Made by a program: the position numbers and the translations under genes
The notes under the pieces: model-generated
Told to the model about the DNA's origin: nothing
The model's database searches: none
The model's input: the letters and a program-made list of their open reading frames with translations, nothing else
Part shown: positions 52,682 to 60,508 of the stretch, piece by piece
How the letters are laid out: the number at the start of each line of letters is the position of its first letter
Numbering within the stretch: position 1 is the first letter of the stretch
Assembly: GCA_964621905.1 (NCBI GenBank)
Contig: CAZUNG010000002.1
Location: forward strand, 1 to 64,000
Reading direction: 5' to 3'
Source of the DNA: Ruminococcus_G sp964621905
Lineage (GTDB): Bacteria > Bacillota > Clostridia > Lachnospirales > Lachnospiraceae
Length of the DNA stretch: 64,000 nt

Positions 52682-53311
52682 ATGATAAACAGAGAAGATA
52701 TGCTGGAATTGACCAGACGCATGACGCTGTCCAGAACTTCGATGACAAGGATCGCCGGAAGTTATATGGGCGCCGATGGAGAGATAGACGGAACATTTAA
52801 TACAAACTTTCTGAAACTTTCGCCCGCGGAAAAAGCAAAGAATCTGGCGATCGCAAAGGAGATTCCGTTTTCACCTACAAATAGAAACTTAAAAAGATAT
52901 CCGTTTCCGGATAATTCACAAAAGCCGGGAAGCTTCTGGCAGCTTCTCATGGGGATGCGGTCCTGTGGACTGAAAAATGATGCTTTGATGGAAACATTTT
53001 ATGATCTGATATCCGAGTCTTATGAATCTGATCATGATTTTGCCGTTTTAATGTTTCATGACCGTTATGATGTTCCTGTTAAAGCAGCTGACCATGAAAG
53101 ATTATGGGAATCAGAAGAAGTATATGAATATATGATCTGCGCGATATGTCCGCTGAAAGGCGATTATGAGCCGGATAAACCGGATTGGGGATTTCTGTTC
53201 CCGGCTTATTCTGACCGCAGTACAGAATTAAATCATATCGATATTTTTCAGTCAGATACCGCACATCCACAACTGGAACTTTTGAGAACATTCGGCCTGG
53301 ATCAGAAATAG
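52682..53311 (+). CDS. DUF4317 family protein, short form
   Basis: 209 aa. Recognisable DUF4317 landmarks are MINREDMLELTRRM at the start, LLMGMRSCGLKNDALMETFYDLI, FAVLMFHDRYDVPVK, EEVYEYMICAICPLKGDY and FLFPAYSDRSTE. The members I recall are about twice as long and continue past this point with a second domain. Here the protein ends in LLRTFGLDQK and the converging recombinase gene begins 43 bases later. It could be truncated or a natural short version. Function of the family is unknown. Confidence 0.75.
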   Translation: MINREDMLELTRRMTLSRTSMTRIAGSYMGADGEIDGTFNTNFLKLSPAEKAKNLAIAKEIPFSPTNRNLKRYPFPDNSQKPGSFWQLLMGMRSCGLKNDALMETFYDLISESYESDHDFAVLMFHDRYDVPVKAADHERLWESEEVYEYMICAICPLKGDYEPDKPDWGFLFPAYSDRSTELNHIDIFQSDTAHPQLELLRTFGLDQK

Positions 53312-53354
53312 CAGCAGCACTGGACACCCCAAGTTTCTCATAGGAGAGAATGGT

Positions 53355-54413
53355 CTATTCCTCCCGCAGCTTCACAGCTCCTGCGGCCTTCTTCCGTCTG
53401 TTGTCATCGAGGGCAGCATAATGCTTTTTCGTTGTATTCACATCCTTATGTCCCAGTACATCAGCGACAAGGTAGATATCACCGGTTTCCTGATACAGCG
53501 CAGTGCCATATGTACTGCGCAGCTTATGCGGTGTGATTTTTTTCGTTGTCGTGATTTCACGGGTGTATTTCTTTACCAGATTTTCCACCGCCTGAATCCC
53601 GATACGCTTGCGCTGTGTCGAATAGAAGAGTGCGTGCTCATGTCCGGAGACCGGAGTAATTCCTTTTCGTACCGCAAGATAATTCTTCAGCGCTTTTTCA
53701 ACTTCCGCTCCGAAATAGACCACCATTTCATTGCCGCCTTTTCGCGTTACCTTGATTCCATTATTCTTAAAATCAATATCCTCAACATCCAATCCGACAC
53801 ACTCCGAAACGCGAACACCTGTTCCGAGCAGAAGAGTGACAAGCGCCAAATCACGTTCCTTTGTTTTTTCGTAGTAAACCTTCTTCTGACCGGTCAGATG
53901 ATCCCCGCAGTGCTCAATGTAATCCAGAAGCATCGCTACCTCGTCGGTTTCCAGGCGAATAATGGCTTTTTCATGGATTTTTGGCATATCAATCAATACC
54001 GTAGGGTTTGTCCGGATCATTTCACGCTTATAGTAGTACGCATAAAAGCTTCGTAAGGCCGAAATTTTGCGTTTTAAGCCGCGTTCACCGTTGGTGTTAA
54101 GATTTTCCCCGCTGCCTTTGTAAACCTTCAGATATTCCATATATTCCTCGATATCAAGCGCCTGAATCCGGTCGAGTATATCAACTGTAAAAGAGTCCAT
54201 CGAATGATTTTTAAAAGCAGGATTTTCATCAAGCAGAAACTGAAAGAAAACCCGGATATCATACGCATAGGAAATTCTTGTTTTCGTTGTCGTTGTCGCG
54301 TCAATGGACCGAAAATAGTCACGCGCAAACGGTGGAAGCGTCTTTAAAACTTCACGCAGCTTCATAATATTATGTATATCTGTCTGTTCATGATAAGTGG
54401 TTCGTTTATCCAT
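53355..54413 (-). CDS. Tyrosine recombinase (XerS/XerC-like)
   Basis: 352 aa. The N-terminal SAM-like core-binding domain (about 20-130) precedes a catalytic domain with all key residues: Arg201 (GTGVRVSE), the His296-Lys-Leu-Arg299 box (TPHKLRST), His322 (LGHKD) and the nucleophile Tyr332 (KHYAAL). Length and N-terminal extension resemble the single-recombinase XerS type more than XerC/XerD, but a role as integrase remnant cannot be excluded. No excisionase, transfer genes or duplicated attachment sites are seen. AAAGGAG precedes the ATG. Confidence 0.88.
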   Translation of the reverse strand: MDKRTTYHEQTDIHNIMKLREVLKTLPPFARDYFRSIDATTTTKTRISYAYDIRVFFQFLLDENPAFKNHSMDSFTVDILDRIQALDIEEYMEYLKVYKGSGENLNTNGERGLKRKISALRSFYAYYYKREMIRTNPTVLIDMPKIHEKAIIRLETDEVAMLLDYIEHCGDHLTGQKKVYYEKTKERDLALVTLLLGTGVRVSECVGLDVEDIDFKNNGIKVTRKGGNEMVVYFGAEVEKALKNYLAVRKGITPVSGHEHALFYSTQRKRIGIQAVENLVKKYTREITTTKKITPHKLRSTYGTALYQETGDIYLVADVLGHKDVNTTKKHYAALDDNRRKKAAGAVKLREE

Positions 54414-54471
54414 AAGATACTCTCCTTTTTCTCTAATCTATTTGATAAACTCGCATTTGTCGTATAGATCT

Positions 54472-54500
54472 ATATTACTACATCCAACCAGTTATTTCAA
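54472..54500 (-). promoter_or_regulatory. Promoter of the recombinase gene
   Basis: On the minus strand TTGAAA (54495-54500), a 17-base spacer and TAATAT (54472-54477). A palindrome TAGATCTA at 54465-54472 overlaps the -10 and the start site. Confidence 0.6.
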
Positions 54501-54528
54501 GGAAGAAACGCTGATTCTTTTCAGTCTC

Positions 54529-54556
54529 ACATTAATCCTTTCGGTATCATATGATA
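54529..54556 (+). promoter_or_regulatory. Candidate sigma-K promoter for the cysteine-rich gene pair
   Basis: AC at 54529-54530, a 17-base spacer and CATATGATA at 54548-54556 fit the sigma-K pattern (AC, 16-17 bases, CATANNNTA). It is 33 bases before the start codon. Sigma-K drives late spore-coat genes in the mother cell, which suits the products. Confidence 0.45.
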
Positions 54557-54588
54557 TAGAGACTCCATCAGGGAGGAGGTAACTCAAA

Positions 54589-54957
54589 ATGACAGAGTAT
54601 TCAACTAGTGACAAGACTAAAAAAATTGATCTCACTGCTGAACAGGTGAATAAATCCTGCCCGGCAGTTGGTTATCAGAAAGTAAATGTTTGCGTTCCCG
54701 TAACCGTAACGCCTTTCGCAAACGCCGGAGCCACAACAACGAAATGTTGCTGTGAGCCAGTGGTTACTCCCGGTGATGTTTCATGTCCCGGAGAGGTAAA
54801 TGGTGTCTGCACGTTTATAATCAGCCAGACCGTCTGTGTGGAAGTTCCGGTTTCTTTCGGAGCCACGGCTAAAGTTGGTGACACGTATGTAGATTGTCTC
54901 GAGGCTTCGGCATATGACATCTGCACATATTGCAGAGACGGGGAGGCTGATGAATAA
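54589..54957 (+). CDS. Cysteine-rich protein, candidate spore-surface component (paralogue 1)
   Basis: 122 aa with 11 cysteines and no signal peptide or membrane helix. The core has CPAVGYQKVNVCVPVTVTPF, a KCCCEP cluster and the pattern CTFIISQTVCVEVPVSFGA, then GDTYVDC. The alternating hydrophobic residues suggest beta structure. It shares this layout with the next gene. The very strong ribosome site GGGAGGAGGT and a sigma-K-like promoter point to abundant late-sporulation expression. I cannot assign a named family; a coat or exosporium role is inference. Confidence 0.65.
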   Translation: MTEYSTSDKTKKIDLTAEQVNKSCPAVGYQKVNVCVPVTVTPFANAGATTTKCCCEPVVTPGDVSCPGEVNGVCTFIISQTVCVEVPVSFGATAKVGDTYVDCLEASAYDICTYCRDGEADE

Positions 54958-54959
54958 TC

Positions 54960-55259
54960 ATGACTCAACGCAATGATGATCATCCATGTTCTTCATCAGA
55001 ATGTTGTTCTGCTGTCGGATATCAATATGCTGATATCAGCATTCCGGTAGAGATCAGTCCCGGTGCCGTCATCGGAAAAATAGAAACGGAATGCTGCGGA
55101 AAGCCTGCCGTGTGCTGCAGAGAGAATGCATCCCGCTGTACCTGTGAAGTCATTATCACCCAGACAGTGCGCATCAAAGTACCCATACGGTATTGCGCTT
55201 CTGCCAACATTGGCGATATCAGTATTAATTGCTGTGATTGTCCTGATTGTTGCAGGTAA
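54960..55259 (+). CDS. Cysteine-rich protein, candidate spore-surface component (paralogue 2)
   Basis: 99 aa with 15 cysteines. It aligns along its length with the preceding protein: CSAVGYQYADISIPVEISPG, ECCGKPAVCC, CEVIITQTVRIKVPIRYCA and GDISINCCDC. It ends in a cysteine cluster (CCDCPDCCR). It begins 2 bases after the first gene, so the pair arose by tandem duplication and is co-transcribed. Many Cys-Cys pairs could support disulphide cross-linking or metal binding. Function unknown. Confidence 0.65.
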   Translation: MTQRNDDHPCSSSECCSAVGYQYADISIPVEISPGAVIGKIETECCGKPAVCCRENASRCTCEVIITQTVRIKVPIRYCASANIGDISINCCDCPDCCR

Positions 55260-55262
55260 TCC

Positions 55263-55300
55263 AAAAAGAATCTGCGGGAATTTTTCCGCAGATTCTTTTT
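55263..55300 (+). terminator. Bidirectional intrinsic terminator
   Basis: A 15-base perfect stem, AAAAAGAATCTGCGG with its complement, and an 8-base loop GAATTTTT. It is flanked by A and T runs on both sides, so it serves the cysteine-rich pair on the plus strand and the permease operon on the minus strand. Confidence 0.92.
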
Positions 55301-55317
55301 CATATATCATAAATCAC

Positions 55318-56256
55318 TCAGGACTTTTGTTTCTTTATACTATAATCAATAATTATGACCAGCATGATAAAAATCCCCTTGATAATACTCTGCCAGTTAT
55401 AATTAATTCCCCACAGATTCAGCATGTTATTGATCATCCCGACGATCATGGCGCCAATAACTGTCCCGATCACATTTCCCGTTCCGCCCGTCAGAGAAGT
55501 TCCCCCCAGCACAACGGCAGTGATGACATCAAATTCACTCGACTCTCCTGAGGCGGGGATACCCGAATTCATACGCGCCATAAAAACAACGGCTGCAACT
55601 GCAGTGAACATCCCATCCAGAATATAGGTCTTCATAATCACATGTTTCACGCGGATGCCGGACGCTCTTGATGCTTTTACATTTTCTCCGACAGCGACAA
55701 CCTGCCGTCCGAATCCGGTCTTATTTACGACCGCCCAGATCACACAGAAACCCATGACCATGATAAAGACAGGCACCGGGATCTTCCCCACCATCCCCTG
55801 CCCTATCACAGTGTATGCGCCGAGATTCGTAATCGGCGCACTGTTCGTGAACACCATTGCCGCTCCTCTTGATATCATACTGATAACCAGTGTTACGATA
55901 AAAGAAGGAATTCCGAATCTCGTCACGATCCATGCCATAAACCACCCGATCAGTCCGCCCAGCACCAGCGCTGCCAGAACCGCAAGCAGTACATTTCCTG
56001 TCACAACCATGACTTCACAGGAAACGCAGCCGATCAATGCCATTTCAGAGCCATAGGCAACATTGATATGACCCAGCATAATGATAACCGTAGCACCGTA
56101 TGCCATCAGCGTAATATAGGAAATCTGTCTTAAGATACTCGTGGCATTAAAGCCGCTTAAAAACCCCGGGCAGAACAAAGCTCCGCATACAATCAATACC
56201 GCCAAAATCCAAAGGCTGCTGTAAAAAAAATATTGGCTTTCCCGTTTGTTACTCAT
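55318..56256 (-). CDS. RbsC-like sugar ABC transporter permease (second copy)
   Basis: 312 aa with about eight to ten membrane helices and the branched-chain/ribose permease signature: INVAYGSEMALIGCVS-type N-terminal loop, GLIGWFMAWIVTRFGIPSFIVTL, and VVLGGTSLTGGTGNVIGTVIGA near the C-terminus, the EAA-like region that contacts the ATPase. It overlaps the degenerate ATPase gene by 8 bases and is the last gene of the sensor-linked unit. No binding protein is encoded in this unit. Its partner ATPase appears catalytically dead. Confidence 0.88.
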   Translation of the reverse strand: MSNKRESQYFFYSSLWILAVLIVCGALFCPGFLSGFNATSILRQISYITLMAYGATVIIMLGHINVAYGSEMALIGCVSCEVMVVTGNVLLAVLAALVLGGLIGWFMAWIVTRFGIPSFIVTLVISMISRGAAMVFTNSAPITNLGAYTVIGQGMVGKIPVPVFIMVMGFCVIWAVVNKTGFGRQVVAVGENVKASRASGIRVKHVIMKTYILDGMFTAVAAVVFMARMNSGIPASGESSEFDVITAVVLGGTSLTGGTGNVIGTVIGAMIVGMINNMLNLWGINYNWQSIIKGIFIMLVIIIDYSIKKQKS

Positions 56257-57685
56257 AATGCTGTACCCTTTCCATCAACACCCCTGCTTTTGTGAGAACC
56301 AGATGCCGTCCGTGCAGCTGCGGCATTTTCATTCTGCTTCCGGTAAGAATCAGTACTGCAATCCCCCTGTCTGCAGTCATCTGAATATTTTTCAAAGACT
56401 CTTCATTCATGTTGATACACCCGCCGATAAACGGATTGACCAGAACCAGCAGCCTGGGATGAAAGATCATAAACCGGCAAAAAAGTACTTTCTGTAATTC
56501 CATCTCCGTCAGTTCATTCAGCCGTTTATCACAGATGTCCTTTCCAAAGACGGCATTGATCGTATTTCGTATACTGTCGCGGTATCTGGGCTTCCACCAG
56601 ATGGCTTTCAGATAATTGCCCTTGACAATGCAGACATTTTCCAATACCGTCATCTGGTAGAACAATGTCTGCGTGTATGAAATATTTTCAATAAATCCGA
56701 CCCCCTGCTCAATGGCATCCTCCAGACATTTCGGGGCGAAATTTTTGGAGCCAATCGTCATTTTTCCGCTTCTTATCTGTGTTTCGCCGCACATTACCCG
56801 GTAGAAATGAGACAGGCCCTCCTCCTCATCGCAGTAAATACAGACAATTTCACCACTGTAAATGTCAAAGCTGGCACGAAACAGATAATTCTCAGAGAGC
56901 TGTTCCATTCGAAATGAGAGCTGCTTGCGCTCGGAAAACCTTCTGAAACGGAGCGATTTCTCCGGATTTCCCAGCAGAATTCTGGTGATTGCTTTCTCAT
57001 CAAATTCAGCCTTCCCAAACATACGGGCGGTTCTCCCGTTTTTTATAATCAGCAAATGGTCTGAAAAATGAAGCGTTTGTTCGAGAACCGAATTCCATAC
57101 GATAAATGTGACATTGCGTTCCTTCATCTTATTAATCAGCGCAAACAATTCATCTGCCTCCTGAGGAAGCAGATCATTCTTTCGGATATCGACAAGCACC
57201 AGTTTTATCCCCATTGTATAGGCTTTCAAAAGTTCGATTTTAAACTGTTCCATATGGCTCAGCTGAGAAACCGGCGTGTGAACAGCAATATTCATCTGGA
57301 ACATATCAAACAGAATTTCCAGCTTTTTTTCCATCTTCTCTACATCCAGCACCCGTTCTCTGTAATCTCTGGATATCACAAACAGATTTTCTGCCAGTGA
57401 CAGACTGCTGATCAGATGGGAACTGCCGTCTATCACTGTTACATTCTCTTTGAGAACCTCCGGTGCATCCTCTTCGCTCACTTTTCGCTCATTGATGTAA
57501 TAGGTACCATAGTCCAGTTTTTGTTCACCCTGCAGGATTTCCCACAGTACTTCCAGTTCCTGCTGCTCACCCGACATGATGCCGCATGTCTGATTCTTAA
57601 ACACCTGAATCTGAACACCGGTAAGAATATCATAGCCATCTACATTTTTCATACCATTTTCAATTTTCAGTAATTCTTCATGCAT
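56249..57685 (-). CDS. Degenerate two-domain ABC ATPase-like protein
   Basis: 478 aa with the RbsA/MglA layout of two ABC domains, but the catalytic motifs are lost. In domain 1 the Walker A position reads GIMSGEQQELE (residues 35-45, no Lys-Ser/Thr). The signature is QLSHMEQFK (141-149), Walker B is VLVDIRKND (no Asp-Glu pair), and FIVWNSV replaces the switch histidine. In domain 2 the Walker A position reads IYCDEEEGLS (283-292), the signature ELTEMELQK (391-399) and Walker B LLVLVNPFIGG. The reading frame is intact and closely spaced to its neighbours, so it is not a pseudogene by appearance. It may be a structural or sensory partner of the adjacent permease. Confidence 0.8.
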   Translation of the reverse strand: MHEELLKIENGMKNVDGYDILTGVQIQVFKNQTCGIMSGEQQELEVLWEILQGEQKLDYGTYYINERKVSEEDAPEVLKENVTVIDGSSHLISSLSLAENLFVISRDYRERVLDVEKMEKKLEILFDMFQMNIAVHTPVSQLSHMEQFKIELLKAYTMGIKLVLVDIRKNDLLPQEADELFALINKMKERNVTFIVWNSVLEQTLHFSDHLLIIKNGRTARMFGKAEFDEKAITRILLGNPEKSLRFRRFSERKQLSFRMEQLSENYLFRASFDIYSGEIVCIYCDEEEGLSHFYRVMCGETQIRSGKMTIGSKNFAPKCLEDAIEQGVGFIENISYTQTLFYQMTVLENVCIVKGNYLKAIWWKPRYRDSIRNTINAVFGKDICDKRLNELTEMELQKVLFCRFMIFHPRLLVLVNPFIGGCINMNEESLKNIQMTADRGIAVLILTGSRMKMPQLHGRHLVLTKAGVLMERVQHYE

Positions 57686-57696
57686 AATCTCTCCTG

Positions 57697-58737
57697 CTAT
57701 TTCGGTTCTGTTACGATGGGCAGCGTAAGTTTCACATCGGTCCCCACGCCCTCATTGCTGTACACATACATTCCGAATTCATGTCCGAACAGCAGTTTGA
57801 TCCTGCTGTTGACATTGACAAGCGCGATCCCCTTTTTCTTCTGTTCCGCATTTCCAAGCCCTGCTTCTGCATGTGTCAGTTTCAGATTCAGAACTTCTGC
57901 AGCTTTCTGTGACATGCCAACACCATCATCAACGATATCAATAATCATGGTTTTCCGTGTCGTCTGAATTCTCAGCTGAATACTGCCGCGTTTGTTGCGG
58001 ATCTCCAGCCCGTGGTAGATTGCATTTTCTACGACAGGCTGGAGGACCATGCGGGGAATATAGAAATCCTGCAGCCCTTCCCGGTCATCCTCATAAATCA
58101 CAGAAAACTGCAGTGCTTCTCCGAACCGGTATTTCTGTACTGTGATATAAGCCTGTACATTCCGCAGTTCTTCCGCCAGTGTGGCAAACTGTTCCAGATT
58201 GGAGATAGAGTACGCAAAATAGGTCGACAGTGCTTCTATGGTATCCGAGATATTATCAAGACCTGCCATCAGAACATCCCCCCGGATAGCATCGAGTGTA
58301 TTGTAAAGAAAGTGAGGGTTGATCTGATTCTGGAGGGCAAGATATTTGGACTGCTCAACAGAAAGCCGGAGGGATTCTTTTTTATCGAGCAGCGCTTCCA
58401 GTTTTGCAAGCGCAATCTCAAGCTCCGGCGTAAATGGATACGGAAGTGAAAAAACATCTTCAAACACAATGCCTTTGTTAAAATTGTCCAGCACTCTTCT
58501 CGTCTTCAGATACGGAATAACCAGATAATGATATGTAAGAAACAAAAATCCGCAGACCAGGAGCAGCAGTATCACGCCTGCTATTTTGCCGCTTTTAAAT
58601 ACCTCCTGATGATCCTCCTTTAACCCGTTTAACAAAAACAGAATATACATTGTGATCAAAACAGCGAGCGCAGCCAACAATGCCGCGCATACTTTTATTC
58701 GCTTTTTCAGGGAGAACCCTGTACCATTACGCTCCAT
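57697..58737 (-). CDS. YesM-type sensor histidine kinase with minimal extracellular part
   Basis: 346 aa. Two membrane helices (about 14-36 and 52-73) are joined by only about 15 residues, so there is almost no external sensor domain and no clear HAMP. The cytoplasmic part has the His_kinase (LytS/YesM) box QNQINPHFLYN (His142), the ATPase N-box VLQPVVENAIYHG, and IVDDGVGM. It should phosphorylate the response regulator encoded 12 bases upstream. It must sense its signal through the membrane or via a partner; the neighbouring permease and dead ATPase are natural candidates. Confidence 0.9.
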   Translation of the reverse strand: MERNGTGFSLKKRIKVCAALLAALAVLITMYILFLLNGLKEDHQEVFKSGKIAGVILLLLVCGFLFLTYHYLVIPYLKTRRVLDNFNKGIVFEDVFSLPYPFTPELEIALAKLEALLDKKESLRLSVEQSKYLALQNQINPHFLYNTLDAIRGDVLMAGLDNISDTIEALSTYFAYSISNLEQFATLAEELRNVQAYITVQKYRFGEALQFSVIYEDDREGLQDFYIPRMVLQPVVENAIYHGLEIRNKRGSIQLRIQTTRKTMIIDIVDDGVGMSQKAAEVLNLKLTHAEAGLGNAEQKKKGIALVNVNSRIKLLFGHEFGMYVYSNEGVGTDVKLTLPIVTEPK

Positions 58738-58749
58738 AACAAACTCCTG

Positions 58750-60369
58750 TTACATAATATAAAGTTTCCGGTAATCTTTTGGTTTCAGGCCGCTGTATTT
58801 CTTAAAAGCTCTGGAAAAATATTTATCATCCGTATAACCAACTTCTTCTGCGATTTCTGCAATGGATTTATCCGTCTCTGACAATAACTGCTGTGCTTCA
58901 AGCATCCGCAGTTCCGTCAGATATTCAACAAAATTCTTGCCGGTCTCCTTTTTAAAAAGCCTGGAAAAATATGAGGGATTAAACCCGACAACGCAGCTCA
59001 CCTGATCTAGGTCAATGTCCTCTTTGAAGTGCCTGGCGATGTACTCTCTTGCCTCGCGAATCGGTTTTCGGCTGACACTCTCCTGTTTTTCTTTCAGTCT
59101 TATGAATACCTGCTCTAACAACGACTGCAGGTCTCCTGACATCTGCTCCATGCGGCAGCTGTTGTGCAGACACTCGTTCACTTTTTCTTTCCACTCTTCG
59201 ATCTCATCTTTTGAAAATTTTGTATTCAGCCCCGTAAAGATAATGGTATAGACCTCCCGGAAGGTTTCCATCACCTTATGCCCTGTCAGGATATCTTCAT
59301 TTTTAAGTTTGTCGATAACACCCTCAATCAGTGAGCAGGCCCCTTCGTAATCTGTATTTTCGAGGGATTGAAACAAACTTTTCTGAAACGAATAATTGAC
59401 AATAGACAGCCCATCTGCCTGCTTTGTTTTTTTTGGATATTCATAGATTCCTCCGTCTGTCTCCTTTATAATCCGCTCCATCAGTGCACAGTAGGCCTGG
59501 TGCATGGAGCCCGGCAGTCCTTCTATCGAATCTGTCACATTTCCTCTGCCGACCGAAATGCGGGAAAGAGAGGTTGGAATTTTGATCATCTCACGCAGTT
59601 CAAAGATAACATTCCGAAGATGATCGTTTAAGATCTCCTCTCCTTTCTCATCAAAATTAATAACCGCCAGAAGAATATCTTCATATAAGCCGTAGCAGCA
59701 CACGTACTGGTCTTCTTTCAGATTGTTTTCCAGTGTGACACCCGCTTTTTTCTGAAAGAAATCTTTTACTTCCTCAAAAGAAAACCGCTCTTCCGGCAGA
59801 TCGGCTTTCATTGCGATGCAGAGAAAATGTTTCTTCCCGAAATTGCGGTGCAGTTTTTCGCTGCAATACGTGGACGTCAGCTGTGCCGCATCCGACGTTT
59901 GAAAAAGAAGATGTTTCACAAATTCTTCGCGCAGCTTGATGACCGTCGTCTCCACATACTGTTTCAGCCTTGTCTGTTCCTGGACCGACTGACGTTTCAG
60001 ATTTTCTGCATCGATGATACGCAGCAGCGCCGCGGTCAGCTCGTCTTTTTTAATCGGTTTTAAAAGATAATCTTCGGCTCCGTACTTTAAGGCGTCTCTG
60101 GCATATTCAAATTCCCGGTATCCGCTGATAACAATAAATTTAATGTCTGAATCGGTATTTTTGACTCTTTTTATGATATCAATTCCGTTATATTCCGGCA
60201 TGCAGACATCTGTGATGACAATATCCGGTTTTTCCGTTTCAATCACTTTCAGAGCTTCCCATCCGTTGTGTACAATCTTTAATATTTCAAGACCAAGCGC
60301 TTCCCAGTCTACAAGACATTGTATCAGCCGGCAGATTCCAATCTCATCGTCTGCTATTAAAACTTTCAT
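58750..60369 (-). CDS. YesN-type response regulator with AraC DNA-binding domain
   Basis: 539 aa. The receiver domain (1-120) has acidic residues Asp7-Asp8 and phospho-acceptor Asp54 (ITDVCMPEYNG). A long middle region follows. The C-terminal AraC/XylS domain (about 435-539) has two helix-turn-helix units: FKEDIDLDQVSCVVGFNPSYF, split by a linker from SIAEIAEEVGYTDDKYFS. I chose ATG 60369, preceded by GGAAGG, over 60423. It likely controls this unit, the sugar ABC operon upstream, or both. Confidence 0.92.
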   Translation of the reverse strand: MKVLIADDEIGICRLIQCLVDWEALGLEILKIVHNGWEALKVIETEKPDIVITDVCMPEYNGIDIIKRVKNTDSDIKFIVISGYREFEYARDALKYGAEDYLLKPIKKDELTAALLRIIDAENLKRQSVQEQTRLKQYVETTVIKLREEFVKHLLFQTSDAAQLTSTYCSEKLHRNFGKKHFLCIAMKADLPEERFSFEEVKDFFQKKAGVTLENNLKEDQYVCCYGLYEDILLAVINFDEKGEEILNDHLRNVIFELREMIKIPTSLSRISVGRGNVTDSIEGLPGSMHQAYCALMERIIKETDGGIYEYPKKTKQADGLSIVNYSFQKSLFQSLENTDYEGACSLIEGVIDKLKNEDILTGHKVMETFREVYTIIFTGLNTKFSKDEIEEWKEKVNECLHNSCRMEQMSGDLQSLLEQVFIRLKEKQESVSRKPIREAREYIARHFKEDIDLDQVSCVVGFNPSYFSRLFKKETGKNFVEYLTELRMLEAQQLLSETDKSIAEIAEEVGYTDDKYFSRAFKKYSGLKPKDYRKLYIM

Positions 60370-60427
60370 TATTTTCTTCCTTCCCATGAATTCCCTGCAG
60401 CATCGGAATACAGATGCGGCCATTTCG

Positions 60428-60433
60428 ATTATA
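60428..60433 (-). promoter_or_regulatory. Possible -10 element of the two-component unit
   Basis: TATAAT on the minus strand, 58 bases before the response-regulator start and just past the upstream terminator. No convincing -35 is visible at the right spacing, as expected if an activator is needed. Confidence 0.35.
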
Positions 60434-60445
60434 CTATAATTTTAC

Positions 60446-60489
60446 AAAAAACAGAAGGAAAACTGTTTTCGCAGCCTTCCTTCTGTTTT
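60446..60489 (-). terminator. Terminator of the sugar ABC operon
   Basis: On the minus strand, AAAACAGAAGGAA (60477-60489) pairs with TTCCTTCTGTTTT (60448-60460) around a 16-base loop, followed by T residues. It separates the canonical ABC operon from the two-component unit. Confidence 0.85.
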
Positions 60490-60508
60490 GAAGAGAGTTT
60501 TAAGAGTA

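Noticed and set aside
54451..54480. XerS dif-like site beside the recombinase gene
   Set aside because: The AT-rich sequence with TAGATCTA does not match the dif sequences I know well enough to claim it.
53355..55259. Integrated mobile element carrying the cysteine-rich genes
   Set aside because: Apart from one recombinase there are no transfer, replication or excision genes, no flanking direct repeats that I can see, and base composition matches the surroundings.
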